Positions 54,226-64,000 of a stretch of 64,000 nt of DNA are shown here, piece after piece. The stretch lies in assembly GCF_030247195.1 (NCBI RefSeq), contig NC_080672.1, positions 349,368,413 through 349,432,412 of the forward strand, given 5' to 3'. The DNA is from Topomyia yanbarensis. Its lineage: Eukaryota; Arthropoda; Insecta; Diptera; Culicidae. The position numbers were made by a program, and so were the translations under genes. The notes below the pieces were generated by a model, which worked only from the letters and a program-made list of their open reading frames with translations, was not told where the DNA came from and did not search any database. The first letter of the stretch is position 1; each line of letters opens with the position of its first letter.

Positions 54226-54955
54226 CAGGGTCCGGCATTCGAAATGTAACCAATTTCAGACCGTTTGCTCAGCTGTCGCAACTGATGGTTTGGTCCACTG
54301 TAAACGCAGTTGGGCACTCTCTGATCATTTTAATCCACCTGGCGTCAAAGTAAATGCGACATATCGAGAAAGTGTTTTGAAGGATGCTTTGAAGCCGTGG
54401 GCAGACAAACATTTCGCAAATCATGCATGTTTCATGGCACCGTATCGTAAAGCACTAGTGAACCAGGAATGGCTGAAAACCAATGTTCCGAACTTTATTT
54501 CGACCACACAATGGCTCTCGAATTCACCAGACGCGAATTCAATGGATTATTCTCTCTGGCCCATTTTGAAGAGCAAGTTGGTTGGATGCTGAAAGAGGAT
54601 ATGTTAATGGCGGATGCAACGATGAGCGTGATGGTTTGCCGGTTTATGTTCAGCATGCGTTACACTGTTTGAGTATCTCAACTCGTACCACACACAATGC
54701 ACCAGCCTCGAGACGCTGAAGAAAGCCATTGTCCTTAAGTGAGCCAAAATACCGGCAATGCGGGCAGCTTGCGATTAGTTTTTTGGCCGTCTGAAGGCCA
54801 TAGTCAAGGTAAAAGGTAGTCATATCGAGCAAAAGTGATTTTTTCTAAATTTTTGAATATTTACACATATTCTGCACTTTGAAGTAAATAAAAATAATTT
54901 TTCAAACCGAATTTATGGCTCTTTCAAATGGTTACACTTCGAGTGCCGGACCCTG
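54226..54955 (+). mobile_element. Internally deleted Tc1/mariner-type transposon
   Basis: CAGGGTCCGGCATTCGAAAT at the left and its near-complement ACTTCGAGTGCCGGACCCTG at the right form inverted repeats of about 28 bp. TA lies outside both (54224-54225 and 54956-54957). The element contains the C-terminal part of a transposase. At 730 bp it is about half the usual length of such an element, so it has lost internal and N-terminal coding sequence. Confidence 0.92.
54290..54672 (+). pseudogene. Truncated DDE transposase of the Tc1/mariner element
   Basis: The frame includes GVKVNATYRESVLKDALKPW, ADKHF, then QEWLKTNVPNFIST and SPDANSMDYSLWPILKSKL. These match the middle and end of mariner-like transposases, where the last acidic residue lies in SPDLNPLDYSLW; here the DY form is kept. 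The preceding FQQDSAPAHKA box is reduced to FMAPYRKA, so the second catalytic Asp is missing. The first Asp region and the DNA-binding domain are absent. The frame shifts near 54590. Non-functional. Confidence 0.85.
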
Positions 54956-54957
54956 TA

Positions 54958-55695
54958 GTAGTTTGTCTTTACCCACAAGCGCGTGATATCAGTACAGAAA
55001 ATTGTAAAGAATTAAAATTTTATTTATTTTCAAAAGTCCGCTGAAAATATCATTTTCAATATTTTGACTTCAATTCCTATTCCGGCTGTAGCTACAGGTC
55101 CCTAAAATATAAATATATTCATTAGATTTATAGTTTCGGATAAGCAGAATAGCTGTAGGCTTGGTAGTTATCAATTAACTTTTTTGGTACGGATGCCGTT
55201 TTACGCTTCATGATTCAATTGTACTGTACAGTGATGGACACAGAATTAGCACTCTCATATCCGCAACACTCATATGCTAATATAACAAATTGTAGTAGCT
55301 AAATTTGTAGCCATATGAACGAAAGGAAGGAAGTTAAATGGTGCATAGGTACAGAATTAGCACATATTTAAAAAAATGCTGTTAATTTTCTATCTAGATC
55401 TAGATAGTTCATAGCTGTTTAGTATTTAGCCGTGGAACATATTTGCTTGAAAACTCCCTAGACAATGAGGGATGCTTTCAATCGACTTACGACATTGATT
55501 TAAAACTGAAGCAGTTTTCAGACAGCTTTGAGATTGTTTTATGACGAATAATCTGTTTCATGTCTGGACGAATAATTTGTTGCATTTCTAACTACTATCG
55601 TTCAAAAGTTATGACCACTCTACTTTCCGCCAAAAATTTTTTTTATTAAATCCCATACACCGATTGGAGTAAACGAAATATAAATCTGTATAAGG
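54958..55695. other. Unassigned; possible remnants of a Tc1-like end
   Basis: 'acacagaattagcac' at about 55240 and 'acagaattagcacat' at about 55350 are a direct repeat about 110 bp apart. A perfect palindrome 'atctagatctagat' lies near 55392. No transposase identified. Confidence 0.35.
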
Positions 55696-55699
55696 TCAT

Positions 55700-56530
55700 G
55701 ATTTCATGAGGTATAGGGAGCGGTGCCTAAGACGGACACCTTAAGGTTAAACAGCAAATTATGTTCATCCATGGATACATTGCTCGCAAATTGCACGTAA
55801 ACCGTGATTTGAGATCATTTTGCATCAATATAATAACTTACACTAATAAAATTTCAAAATGAAATATTTTTAAAATAGTTTTGAAAAAGATGACCAAAAA
55901 CGTCATTTCAAAAGTGGTATGGGAATGATGGACACCTGGGGTGGGTAAGATGAACATGTAGCGTAGGTAAAGATGGACATATGATAAGGGCAGGTTGAGA
56001 CGCTTCTCGGCCAATAAATATTGTTTTCTGTCAGCACATCTCAATGTAGCGATAAGAAAAAATAGCCCAAGGGTATGCAGTTTGACGGCATTCTGCTTTG
56101 TATTGGCGTAAGAAATATGTCCATCTTTCCCTACCCTACTGTGTCCGTCATACCCAACATGACACAAATTTTAAAAAATGTGTCTACATTCGGAATGATT
56201 ATGTAAAGTATATAGTGTTATATACCCAGTACCTCATGTCCACTTAGAAATATTTCCCGAGATCAACGATTTTCGGGGTTTAATCGTTATTTTCTACTAT
56301 CAAAAAATGATGTCCATTACCCCGCTGTCGAAAAAACAAATTGTTTAGCTCGTATATCTTATATTTCTCATACTTGATTATTGCAGTATCTTTCAGAAGC
56401 ATTTAAAATCTCTTAGAAATTTTATCGTATCATTACATTTTTATTTAATTTTGCAGTTTGCGAGGAACGCACAGTGTCCGTCTTACCCACCGTGTCCGTA
56501 TTAGCCGACTTTCACCTAATTGATACATAT
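55700..56530. repeat. Possible repeat with recurring 'gtccgtcttaccc' words
   Basis: Variants of 'gtaagatgaacatgtagcg', 'gtaaagatggacatat', 'tgtccgtcatacccaac' and 'gtgtccgtcttacccaccgt' recur within 800 bp on both strands. The word family resembles 28430-28660. Ends could not be fixed and no protein is visible. Confidence 0.4.
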
Positions 56531-56544
56531 AAAATCACTTGTGC

Positions 56545-56625
56545 GCCAGTGCCTGTCTCGTCTGCAATTCTAGTGTGTGATTCTGACGGGGAGCTCTACA
56601 GCTCCAGTAGGACAACTTTCGAAAA
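56545..56625 (+). repeat. Family-B end fragment
   Basis: 'gtgcctgtctcgtctgcaat' and 'gattctgacggggag' followed by 'ctacagctccagtaggacaa' is the family-B end with a small deletion of the ccttccgagaacc part. Plus orientation. Confidence 0.7.
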
Positions 56626-57285
56626 AATGGATACATATAAAGTCATGTCATATAGCTGGAGCTGGATACATATAAAGTCATATAGCTCATGATATTTTTT
56701 AAATTGGTTTAAAAAAATCAATTTTCGATATTATAAGCATTTATATTTATAATAATAGTAGCTAGAGGTTTGAAATGTTAAAAGAAAATATTCGTCTCAA
56801 AATCTCTGAAAATCATCTAAAGACTATGATAGCAAAAAATGAAAATAGCAAAATTTATGCTAAAAAATTGGTTTTTCATGAATTGACCCTTGGTAATATG
56901 TTTAAATTACTTTCACGATGGACAATATCAAAAATATAGTTCCGATCTCATGATAAAAAGTTGCACTTTACAAGACTTCTATTACTTTAAATAGTAAGTA
57001 GGGTGGTTCTAAATTCATTAAAATCTGAAAATGGTTATTGGTTCGAAATAAGAGCTTTCATTTCCCGACGGATTTCAGTTTTTCGATATTCGATAAATAA
57101 AATTCCGGGATGCCGGGAACTCTGAAGAGACATAAAAATGAATCGTTTTCTTGAAAACATGAGAGTTTTTTTCAAAGCCGATTGATTGCATGTATTGCTT
57201 TGCTGAAAAGAACAGTCAGGAGACCTCGGTTTTGCGTCAAATCAAGTTGAAACAACGTCGAGTCCTTTTGGATAATTTTTCTATG
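56626..57285. other. Unassigned
   Basis: A short tandem echo 'tggatacatataaagtcat' occurs at about 56626 and 56663. Otherwise no feature is recognised. Confidence 0.4.
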
Positions 57286-57289
57286 ATAT

Positions 57290-57545
57290 ATTACCTAAAT
57301 GATAATTACGATTACGACTGAGACAATATACTGAACGCAGCTGCTTCAGAATTTATAGCAGAGCATTTTGTTAATATTTAGTCAATTTAATGCAAAGCAC
57401 CTTCTTCGGTCAACAACGTGATATAGTACATCCGTTCCATATCAGTAGGATCAGAACCTCTCCGAATAAGGATTTAATCAAAATCCGTCGGTGCACTGAC
57501 AGTACAGCGAGGAGATGCATTCAATAAACCGACCAAATATTTTCC
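57290..57545 (-). repeat. Inverse, shorter copy of the repeat at 10946-11480
   Basis: Contains the reverse complement of the landmarks near 10958 and 11430: 'ataaaccgaccaaatatttt' at about 57526 and 'atatactgaacgcagctgct' at about 57329, in the corresponding order. Confidence 0.55.
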
Positions 57546-57784
57546 ACTCCTTTTGATAGATCGAATATAGAAAGACTAAAAAACATATTTTGGAAACTAG
57601 GAATGATAAAAATTGCCCTTATTCACATGAAAAATCAAAACTAAATATTTTGATTAATGGAGTGTGTAACCAAACCAATAGGCATGTGAAACAATACACT
57701 CCAAACTATTTCTACCTAAATTTTCGAGGGAAAATATAAAATGAATTATTTTTTACTGTGTTGATGTGAAATTTGACGTGGAAC

Positions 57785-57925
57785 ACTCTACACACGACAT
57801 CCAAAAGCGCATGCAATCAAACACATTAACATACAAACGCTTGAGTTTTCGCGATCATACACGTACACACAAAACCACAATCTCGCAATCACAAAAACAC
57901 CCCAATAATTAAGGGGCTACATACC
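57785..57925 (+). repeat. Family-B fragment
   Basis: 'acatacaaacgcttgag', 'cgcgatcatacacgtacaca' and 'aatctcgcaatcacaaaaac' match the middle of family-B units, plus orientation. Confidence 0.6.
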
Positions 57926-58017
57926 TTTTTGTGCGACAAATGTCAAGAAAGTTTGATTTTAAGTAAAGGCATAAATCAATGATTTCATTACATCGAACTT
58001 ATAGTATTTTGGTAGTA

Positions 58018-58336
58018 GGGTGTTGAGCCCATTTTCGCCATGTTTCTATTATCACCCTACCCATTTGAAGCCGTTTGTTAGAGCAGTGTCTGCCATCTTT
58101 GTTCAACGCATTGAGTCAAATGGTAGCGCAACAATAAGGACACACGATTCGAGTTTTCGTTGCGCTCAAACACGAGAATTTCACTGTTTTCAGCGCATTT
58201 GTGTTATTATATTGGTTTTTAATAACGAAGCAAAGCTGTTGATGTCAATTTTTTCGCATTCCATTGATTGTAGGCCGAGAAATTAATGATTTAGTGAGGC
58301 ACCCTGCTTAGTATGGTGAAAATAGGCTCTTTACCC
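58018..58336 (+). mobile_element. 319-bp TA-flanked MITE (copy 2)
   Basis: Same length as copy 1 at 11843-12161 and in inverse orientation. Termini GGGTGTTGAGCCCATTTTCG and AAAATAGGCTCTTTACCC are more worn than in copy 1. TA lies outside both ends (58016-58017 and 58337-58338). Confidence 0.85.
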
Positions 58337-58338
58337 TA

Positions 58339-58919
58339 CATTAGTCAGTGAAATAAACAAGCATAAGCTTTAAAAATATACTGATAATGATGTTATGGCT
58401 TTTTCCCCGAAACCCTTTTTTATTTAAGAGGTTTACGTGATCACGATTAAAGACCAATAGATCAACTAAAATCCCAAAACTCAAAAAATTCCATTAGTTT
58501 ATTTTGTATTCCTCGTATCTTAGCGATTGGTTGAATAAATAATATTTTTTCCTGCATTCGGGAACGTTTTTCCTAAAACATCGCTATTTTGAGCGCTAAA
58601 AATTGTATTAAAAAATTCTCATCTACAAATAAAAATGTATGCGTAAAAAGGAATCATTACGGTACGAGAAAAATTAATTACGATCGATTGAAAAACAAAT
58701 TGAAGAAAATCGGTTGAGTAGTTTTTCGGAAATCATGATCACGTATTACCAATTTTTGGAAAAACGACATTTCGAGATAATCGAGTTTAAAATTTCAAGT
58801 TACCACTACTCTTGGTGGACGTAGCGTGCTTGGAAGCACTGTAACTTTCGATCTATTTCTCGGGTCTTTAAATTCTCCAAATTAGGGAAAATATTCTCAA
58901 GTAGTTGTACTTTTAGATT
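58339..58919. other. Unassigned AT-rich DNA
   Basis: No feature recognised. Confidence 0.4.
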
Positions 58920-58921
58920 AA

Positions 58922-59038
58922 TCCTCCGGAAGTCGCTCTTATGGCCCACTGAACTAGCAGCCGCTGGTGCCCTAAGCCGATTTCGCTAGATTTTCAGAGC
59001 AGCGTGCACTCAGTGCACTAGCGCGACTTCCGGAAAGT
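58922..59038. mobile_element. Palindromic MITE, TCCGGAAGTCGC termini (copy 1)
   Basis: CCTCCGGAAGTCGC at the left and GCGACTTCCGGA at the right are inverted repeats. The interior includes 'gtgcactcagtgcac', itself a palindrome. A related copy in the other orientation is at 62812-62912. TTAA or TAA-like bases adjoin the ends, but the duplication is not clean. Confidence 0.75.
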
Positions 59039-59060
59039 TAAGTAATAAAAATAAAAATGT

Positions 59061-59390
59061 TTTTTGCCTTTCTCATATAGAAAGGGTATGCAATCATTTT
59101 GTAAAACGTCAACCTAATCCCGGCCCGGAGGGCCGAGTGTCATATCCCATTCGACTCAGTTCGTCGAGATCGGAAAAGGTCTGTATGTGTGTATGTGTGT
59201 GTATGTATGTGTGTATGTGTCAAATAATGTCACTCATTTTTCTCAGAGATGGCTGGACCGATTTGCCCAGACTTAGTCTCAAATGAAAGGTGCAACCTTC
59301 CCATCGGCTGCTATTGAATTTTAGATCGATCGAAACTCTGGTTCCGGAATTACGGGTTTCAGAGTGCGGCCACACAGAAATAAACTATAG
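59061..59390 (+). repeat. Dispersed repeat, hairpin end (copy 2)
   Basis: Reverse-complement relative of 5420-5706. It begins with the hairpin 'gcctttctcatatagaaagg' and contains 'ggcccggagggccgagtgtc', a TGTGTATG microsatellite (59181-59220) and 'tttctcagagatggctg'. Confidence 0.7.
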
Positions 59391-59466
59391 GAAAAATTAA
59401 AAACAGAATTTTTATTTTTGATGCTAAATGTGTTCAAGGTGCATTCACTTTTTTGGATTTTGGCAC

Positions 59467-60072
59467 ATTTTTGCCTTTCTCATATAGAAAGGTTATGCAA
59501 TCACTCTGAAAAACGTCAACCTAATTTTTTTTTCGACTCGCATAAGGTTTCTGGATTTTAACAGGGGCGTAGTTGATGGTTTACGGAGAGGAGTTACACC
59601 CCGCCCCCCCTCTAATGTTCACTCCCCTCCCTTAAAAATCTCCTTAAATCACCCCTCAGACCACCACCCCATCCAGCCCTCATACCCCTCCCTTTCAACC
59701 CCATCATCTTTAAACCACCACTATATCACAAAGCATGCCAATTTAACCCCAGCTTAAAGTCATTCGTTCATGGGACTTTCGCCCTCCTCACATACCCACC
59801 CCCGCATGACAAAATGAGTTTGCAATCAGATAACCTTTATTTAATGCTGATTAGGCTAATGAAGTATGATATTTTTTTGTTTCAAGTGTTTCACCGTCGA
59901 CACGTAGCTCATCAAGTTCGTGGCTGGCATGCCATTGTATATAAGTGCAAAGTGTACTAGGAATGTAATGGACATTTCCACAATTATGTTGAACATAAAA
60001 AGCCTCCGTGCCATAGTTTAGAGAAATGAGAAAGGCACAATTGCACCGCTAGGTGGATTAAAACAGGTTTTT
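59467..60072 (+). repeat. Carrier repeat (copy 2), uninterrupted
   Basis: Starts with the hairpin word 'tgcctttctcatatagaaag' and ends with 'atgagaaaggcacaattgca', so the outer words TGCCTTTCTCAT and ATGAGAAAGGCA are inverted. The last 250 bp is the empty counterpart of the twice-interrupted copy at 42077-43500. Confidence 0.75.
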
Positions 60073-60109
60073 TTTTAAAAAGTTAAAAGGTATGTAACGC
60101 CTTAAGTGA

Positions 60110-60470
60110 ACGTTTTAGCATTTATAAATTTATAAACATGGTCTCAAGCACAAACATATAATCGCTCGTTCTCGCGCGATCAACGCCCCCACTTCTGAAC
60201 CGCACACTCAATATCACAATCAGAATCGCAACTCGCTGCAATTGGCCTTAAGCAGTGTTTTAGTAGGGAACATTTATCGTCTCGTCTGTAACTGTATTTA
60301 CTGATTCTGTCCGGGAGGCCTTCCGAGACCATACCCTAGTAACAATTGAGGTTTTATGGTAGTTTTATAACAACTCATAAAACTTAGATTGCACTTGTAG
60401 CATGTTATAAAACTTCAATTGTTACTTGGGTAGCTCTGCAGCTCTAGTAGGACAACTCTCGAATACACTG
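60110..60470 (+). repeat. Family-B end fragment, interrupted by a MITE
   Basis: 'cctcgtctgtaactg'-type end sequence, 'aagcagtgttttagtaggga' and 'gctctagtaggacaactctcg' identify the family-B end, plus orientation. The short element at 60334-60430 sits inside it. Confidence 0.72.
60334..60430. mobile_element. 97-bp TA-flanked palindromic MITE
   Basis: CCCTAGTAACAATTGAGGTT at the left pairs with AACTTCAATTGTTACTTGGG at the right; pairing continues inward over most of the element. TA lies outside both ends (60332-60333 and 60431-60432). Other family-B ends are uninterrupted here (GAGAACCTAGCTCTACAG), confirming the boundaries. Confidence 0.9.
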
Positions 60471-60886
60471 AAAATAGAACGATCAAAAATGATTTGTTCG
60501 AGTTACAGTTATAAAAAAATGGTTTCGAGAAAAACGCGGGTAAAACTTTCTGTGCACTACATAAGAAACGTTGCAGCAGAATTGAATATTTGAACATATA
60601 GATTTTTGCCACCTTATGTATTATGGGACATAATTTTTAAGATCTTAAGGCACACTCTAGATCAATACAAAAATTCGATTCTATTTAAATTCTACAGTGG
60701 TGTAACTCGCTTAAATAGATATATGAACTATTTTTACAAGATTTACATTGACACGAGACATAATACCGGACAAATAGCATACACAAAGTTATTAACGTTC
60801 AAAATGTTCCCTTATGTTTTGTTAAAATTTCAAAAGTTTTCTTACTTTTAAGTCCACTATTCCAACACAGTGGAATTAAATGGAAG
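60471..60886. other. Unassigned
   Basis: AT-rich DNA with no recognisable gene. The plus frame 60606-60851 has no motif. Confidence 0.4.
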
Positions 60887-60902
60887 AAAACTTTTGAAAT
60901 AT

Positions 60903-61065
60903 GGGGGTGGGCGTAGCGTAGTTGGTAAATCGATTGCCTTGTACGCAGCGCACCTGGATTCGAGTCCCGTCTCCGCACATAGGGTTAGAGATTTTTCATA
61001 AGAGATTTTTCTAACCCGAAGAGGCGAATAACCTTAAGGTTAAAACCTCTATAATCGAAATAAAA
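60903..61065 (+). mobile_element. tRNA-derived SINE with 16-bp target duplication
   Basis: The head carries TAGCGTAGTTGG, a perfect match to the RNA polymerase III A-box pattern TRGCNNAGYNGG, and GATTCGAGTCC about 35 bp later, one base from the B-box consensus GGTTCGANTCC. A tRNA-unrelated body and an A-rich end follow. AAAACTTTTGAAATAT flanks both sides (60887-60902 and 61066-61081; part of the right copy merges with the A tail). Feilai of Aedes is a tRNA-related SINE of similar design, so a relationship is plausible but unproven. Confidence 0.88.
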
Positions 61066-61081
61066 AAAACTTTTGAAATAT

Positions 61082-61845
61082 TACGTGCACTAAGACCTCC
61101 GTTCGCGTATATATTGTAAAATTTCAAATAAACACCCCAGTATACAAAAGAACGACGTTATCACGTCGAAATTCAAAAGAAACATTATCAATTTCGTAAT
61201 TTTATTGAGTCATGTAGCTTCGTAGAAGAGGCAAGCATTTAAACTTCGACCCATGTATGATGAAAGCCAACCGCCAATCGGATCCGAATTCTCGTTACGG
61301 GTCCATATTCGTACACGTAGAAGAGCTTGGGGTGAACTGAGTATAACTGTGCCTTAAACATTTGCAACATTTCTGAGAAAAAGGTTTGTCTAGTAATGTA
61401 GTCGCTGCACTAACTCAGTGGTCCAATCGATTCCTCGCCATGGATTTCGATTGTGGTAAACTGATTAATTTGATGTTAACTGCTGTTGTTACATAGCATC
61501 TGTGTTCGTACACGATATCACAGTATCATCATTACTTTGTACAAAGATGTCAGTGACAGTACAGTACATCAGCTCACAGATAACGAGCAGATTAACGTTA
61601 CAGTAACGCGCGATGGCCCCAAGTTCCCCTGCAAATGCTTAATACGACGAGGCACAATTGTGGTATGTTTCGAATGATTAATGTGTCTACAACTTAATTG
61701 ATAACAAACGAGAGAACGCAAGTGGAACTTATGCAACGAACGCCCGGTTCGACTCTCAGATCGTTGATACAAGACATACTTCGGTACCGCACCGCAATCT
61801 ATTCAGCACACACACTCAATTTCCCAGCACCGTGTAGTCCGATGA
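61082..61845. other. Unassigned
   Basis: No gene or repeat recognised in this stretch. Frames are short. Confidence 0.35.
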
Positions 61846-61849
61846 CCTA

Positions 61850-62450
61850 TCCTAGAGAGTGAACAGTCATCGAGGGCGAGGTGAAATCGTAAATTCTCAC
61901 CCGCGATGCGTTCAAACTTCAAGTCGCGAAAGTCTCTGTGCTTTGAATCGTGGTCAATCCGACTGCGGACTCCGCCTTCACAATCCCACTAGGTCTGAGC
62001 TATTCAATGGCCATCGGCCAGGCTCAAAAAGTGTAAGACTATTTACTTGCGGATAGTTTTCCTAAAGTGAACGAAAATTGCTTTTATTTTCACTCGACCA
62101 ACTCCGGCCGGTCGCGACGGGTATCGTCGTCAGAGGGAGTGAATGGAAGGGTTTTCGTGCTCAGTGGAGCACGTGTTTGATTTTATGGGCGCAACAATGT
62201 CTAAGATTTGTAGACGTACCTTCTCAACTTAGTTTGCACATAGTCACACACCGCAGCAGCAGGCCTACCGCCGCCGCCAAGCCAACAGGCCGCGCAGTCG
62301 CCACCATTCAACAACCGCAAACAAATCGATTCAGCAATGGGTGTTTGCTATTTTGGGCGCACTTTGTTTGCACTGTCGATCGTGCCGGAAAGCGTGTTTT
62401 AAATGCGTGCTCGTTGTTTCGGTCTCTACGTGAATCCAACTGTAAGCTGC
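61850..62450 (+). other. GC- and CpG-rich island, possible host promoter or first exon
   Basis: The richest non-repetitive GC stretch in the window, with CAG/CCG-rich codon-like runs near 62250-62330. Splice-donor-like sites lie at ACT|GTAAGC (62440) and TTG|GTTAGT (near 62536). Frames exist (for example MGVCYFGRTLFALSIVPESV from about 62337), but none has recognisable homology. This could be a 5' exon with upstream control sequence of a gene extending beyond the window. Inference only. Confidence 0.3.
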
Positions 62451-62810
62451 TGCTTATTGCCCTAGTTTTTCAAATGAAGACCTGGATTAACTGGTTGCAG
62501 CTATGGAACAGATGGCTTCTTTCTCGAGATTACTTGGTTAGTTGATTTGGGAGACTAACCATACTGTTTGGATCGTTTTCAAAGTTGGTTTCTTAGTCAT
62601 TTTGTGTCTTAATATCGTTAAGATTTATCAGTAGTATTAGGTATGTTTATATAATTTGCACTCCAAGCAGACAGTTCTTGCACTATTTGAAAGAGCAATT
62701 TATTGCGAATCAGGTTAGAACCTCAACATCTATCAGTTAGGGATTTTGTTCACATCTAATCAACCACACCGTACATGCGTAGCTTGTTTATTACTTATTT
62801 CTGATGTTTA
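62451..62810. other. Unassigned
   Basis: If the upstream island is a first exon, this would be intron. No feature of its own. Confidence 0.35.
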
Positions 62811-62811
62811 A

Positions 62812-62912
62812 CCTTCCGGCAGTCGCACGCTGCTCTAAAAATCAAGCGAAATCGTCTTAGGGCACCAAGGGCTGCTCGTTCAGTGGGCCATAAGTGTGAC
62901 TTCCGGAGGGGT
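62812..62912. mobile_element. Palindromic MITE, TCCGG-AGTCGC termini (copy 2)
   Basis: CTTCCGGCAGTCGC at the left and GTGACTTCCGGAG at the right. The interior ('gcacgctgctctaaaaatca', 'cagtgggccataagtg') is the reverse complement of copy 1 at 58922-59038. Confidence 0.75.
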
Positions 62913-64000
62913 AACTATACTTCAATATATGCCACCATACTACCAGGTTGGTATTTGATTCGAAATCGATTATTGCATTTGAGTTGGATTTTTGACCGAA
63001 ATCAGCCAGAATCCAGAATCAAATTCCTTTTGTGTTTGACTATGTTCGCTAGTACCAATAGGCCTGTTTAATTTGTAATTACACACATCCAATGCAACCC
63101 ATACCGCAAGCTCGGTAGACTAATGATGAGCCCTGCAGCTGCAGTCAATTTCTGCTCTGTTCAAACAAACAAAAAAACCAATGCATGAAAATTACACTTG
63201 TCAAACGAAGGAAAAAAGATTGGTTGCGGTTCTCAATGTTTTGTGTACTGACTACATTGGGAGGGGTTCGCATGCAACTATGTGTCTCTACTCTCCTCCC
63301 ATCTCAATAACTGAACCGAATCGCAGTTCCGTTAATGAGATGTGTGTTTCTAGATTAAACAAATATCTGCAGCCGGTATTAGTTATGTTGAGTTGCCCGC
63401 TCTATAGGTTATGAATAGTGTTACACCCTGCGAACAAACAACTAGCTTTACATATAATGTAACGCAATTTTCAAAATTAATCAGTGCCGGTTTGTTGCAT
63501 CCAAATGACGTTTTTTGGCGTTGAAACTCATAGACATAGACGTTTTCTTTTGCCTGCCAGCCTCACATAACACATCTACTCTTTTTAGGTTACATGAAGG
63601 ATATTATTCTGAATTCAGAGCTCACTGAAATGGAATCGCGTAAAAAAAGGTCACACTAGTTGCGGTATTTCTTTATTCAACACGCAATAAAACTCGTTTC
63701 TTTTTCGAGGTTACTACCATATTCCAAAAGCCATGCTTCGAAATTGTCTGTTGCAGCCTGGAATAGTGATTATCAAATAATGTCAAAATATCAAAAACAA
63801 ATATCGCCACATCATCCGATTTTGCAATGCACTGCAGTCCTATCAGCGCACTAAAATGACAAATGTAAGCAATAATCACTAAGGTATATTCAGTTGAAGT
63901 TGTAATCATTTGGTCTACACGATGAAAAGTTTGACATTTTGTGTGCTCATTTTTGTCGAACAAGTTAAAAATACAGAATTGTCAAAAGCAAACCTGTATT
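62913..64000. other. Unassigned to the window end
   Basis: No recognisable gene, RNA or repeat. Several short frames on both strands lack motifs. Confidence 0.35.

Noticed and set aside
59181..59220. TGTGTATG microsatellite considered as a separate feature
   Set aside because: It is an internal part of the dispersed repeat; copy 1 at 5.5 kb has the ACAC counterpart.
1..64000. CRISPR arrays, bacterial operons, rRNA genes, integrated viral genes
   Set aside because: Both strands were read for regular short spacers, ribosome-binding sites, rRNA-like blocks and viral polymerase or capsid motifs; none was recognised. Absence of viral remnants cannot be proven without a protein search.

Overview
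The window looks like nuclear DNA of a culicine mosquito, most probably Aedes. This is an inference from AT-rich, gene-poor sequence crowded with non-LTR retrotransposons (some carrying RNase H), tRNA-derived SINEs and several classes of short inverted-repeat elements. I could not run a database search. There is no operon, no CRISPR array and no convincing complete host gene. Almost everything recognisable is mobile DNA, much of it nested.

Layout. 1-3.5 kb is AT-rich and ends in a G-rich minisatellite. 3.56-4.99 kb is a decayed reverse transcriptase of the R4/Dong type, minus strand. 5.0-8.1 kb holds a dispersed repeat and the first of four large CpG-rich blocks (repeat family 'B'). 9.5-12.3 kb holds three short inverted-repeat elements and an RT scrap. 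13-16.5 kb is mostly unassigned, with a minisatellite and two weak candidate exons. 17.2-18.3 kb is a ruined copy of a non-LTR element whose full-length relative sits next to it at 18754-24928 on the minus strand. That relative has an intact gag-like ORF1, an intact endonuclease-RT-RNase H ORF2, a poly(A) tail and a 13-bp target duplication. 26-33 kb contains scraps of the same family, an endonuclease fragment, a SINE and three short inverted-repeat elements. 33397-37746 is a second, 5'-truncated member of the family, plus strand, with intact ORF2 and its own 13-bp duplication. 38-51 kb has two more RT scraps, three family-B blocks, a doubly hit carrier element (hAT-like plus TTAA-type insertions) and a possible signal-peptide exon. 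51-64 kb contains a deleted Tc1/mariner element, further short elements, a SINE with a 16-bp duplication and a GC-rich stretch that could be a host promoter or first exon.

How parts work together. The two long retrotransposons share domain order, an 8-nt ORF1/ORF2 overlap (ATGGNTAA) that suggests termination-reinitiation, and an 18-nt 3'-terminal motif preceding the A-tract. Element 1 alone carries everything needed for autonomous retrotransposition. Several insertions can be read against an empty copy of their target in this same window (41.2 kb, 42.1 kb, 42.4 kb and 60.3 kb), which fixes their boundaries and order. The least explained structure is family B: four long blocks and four fragments, all in the plus orientation, built from units of about 350-510 bp full of acgcg and cacgcg words.
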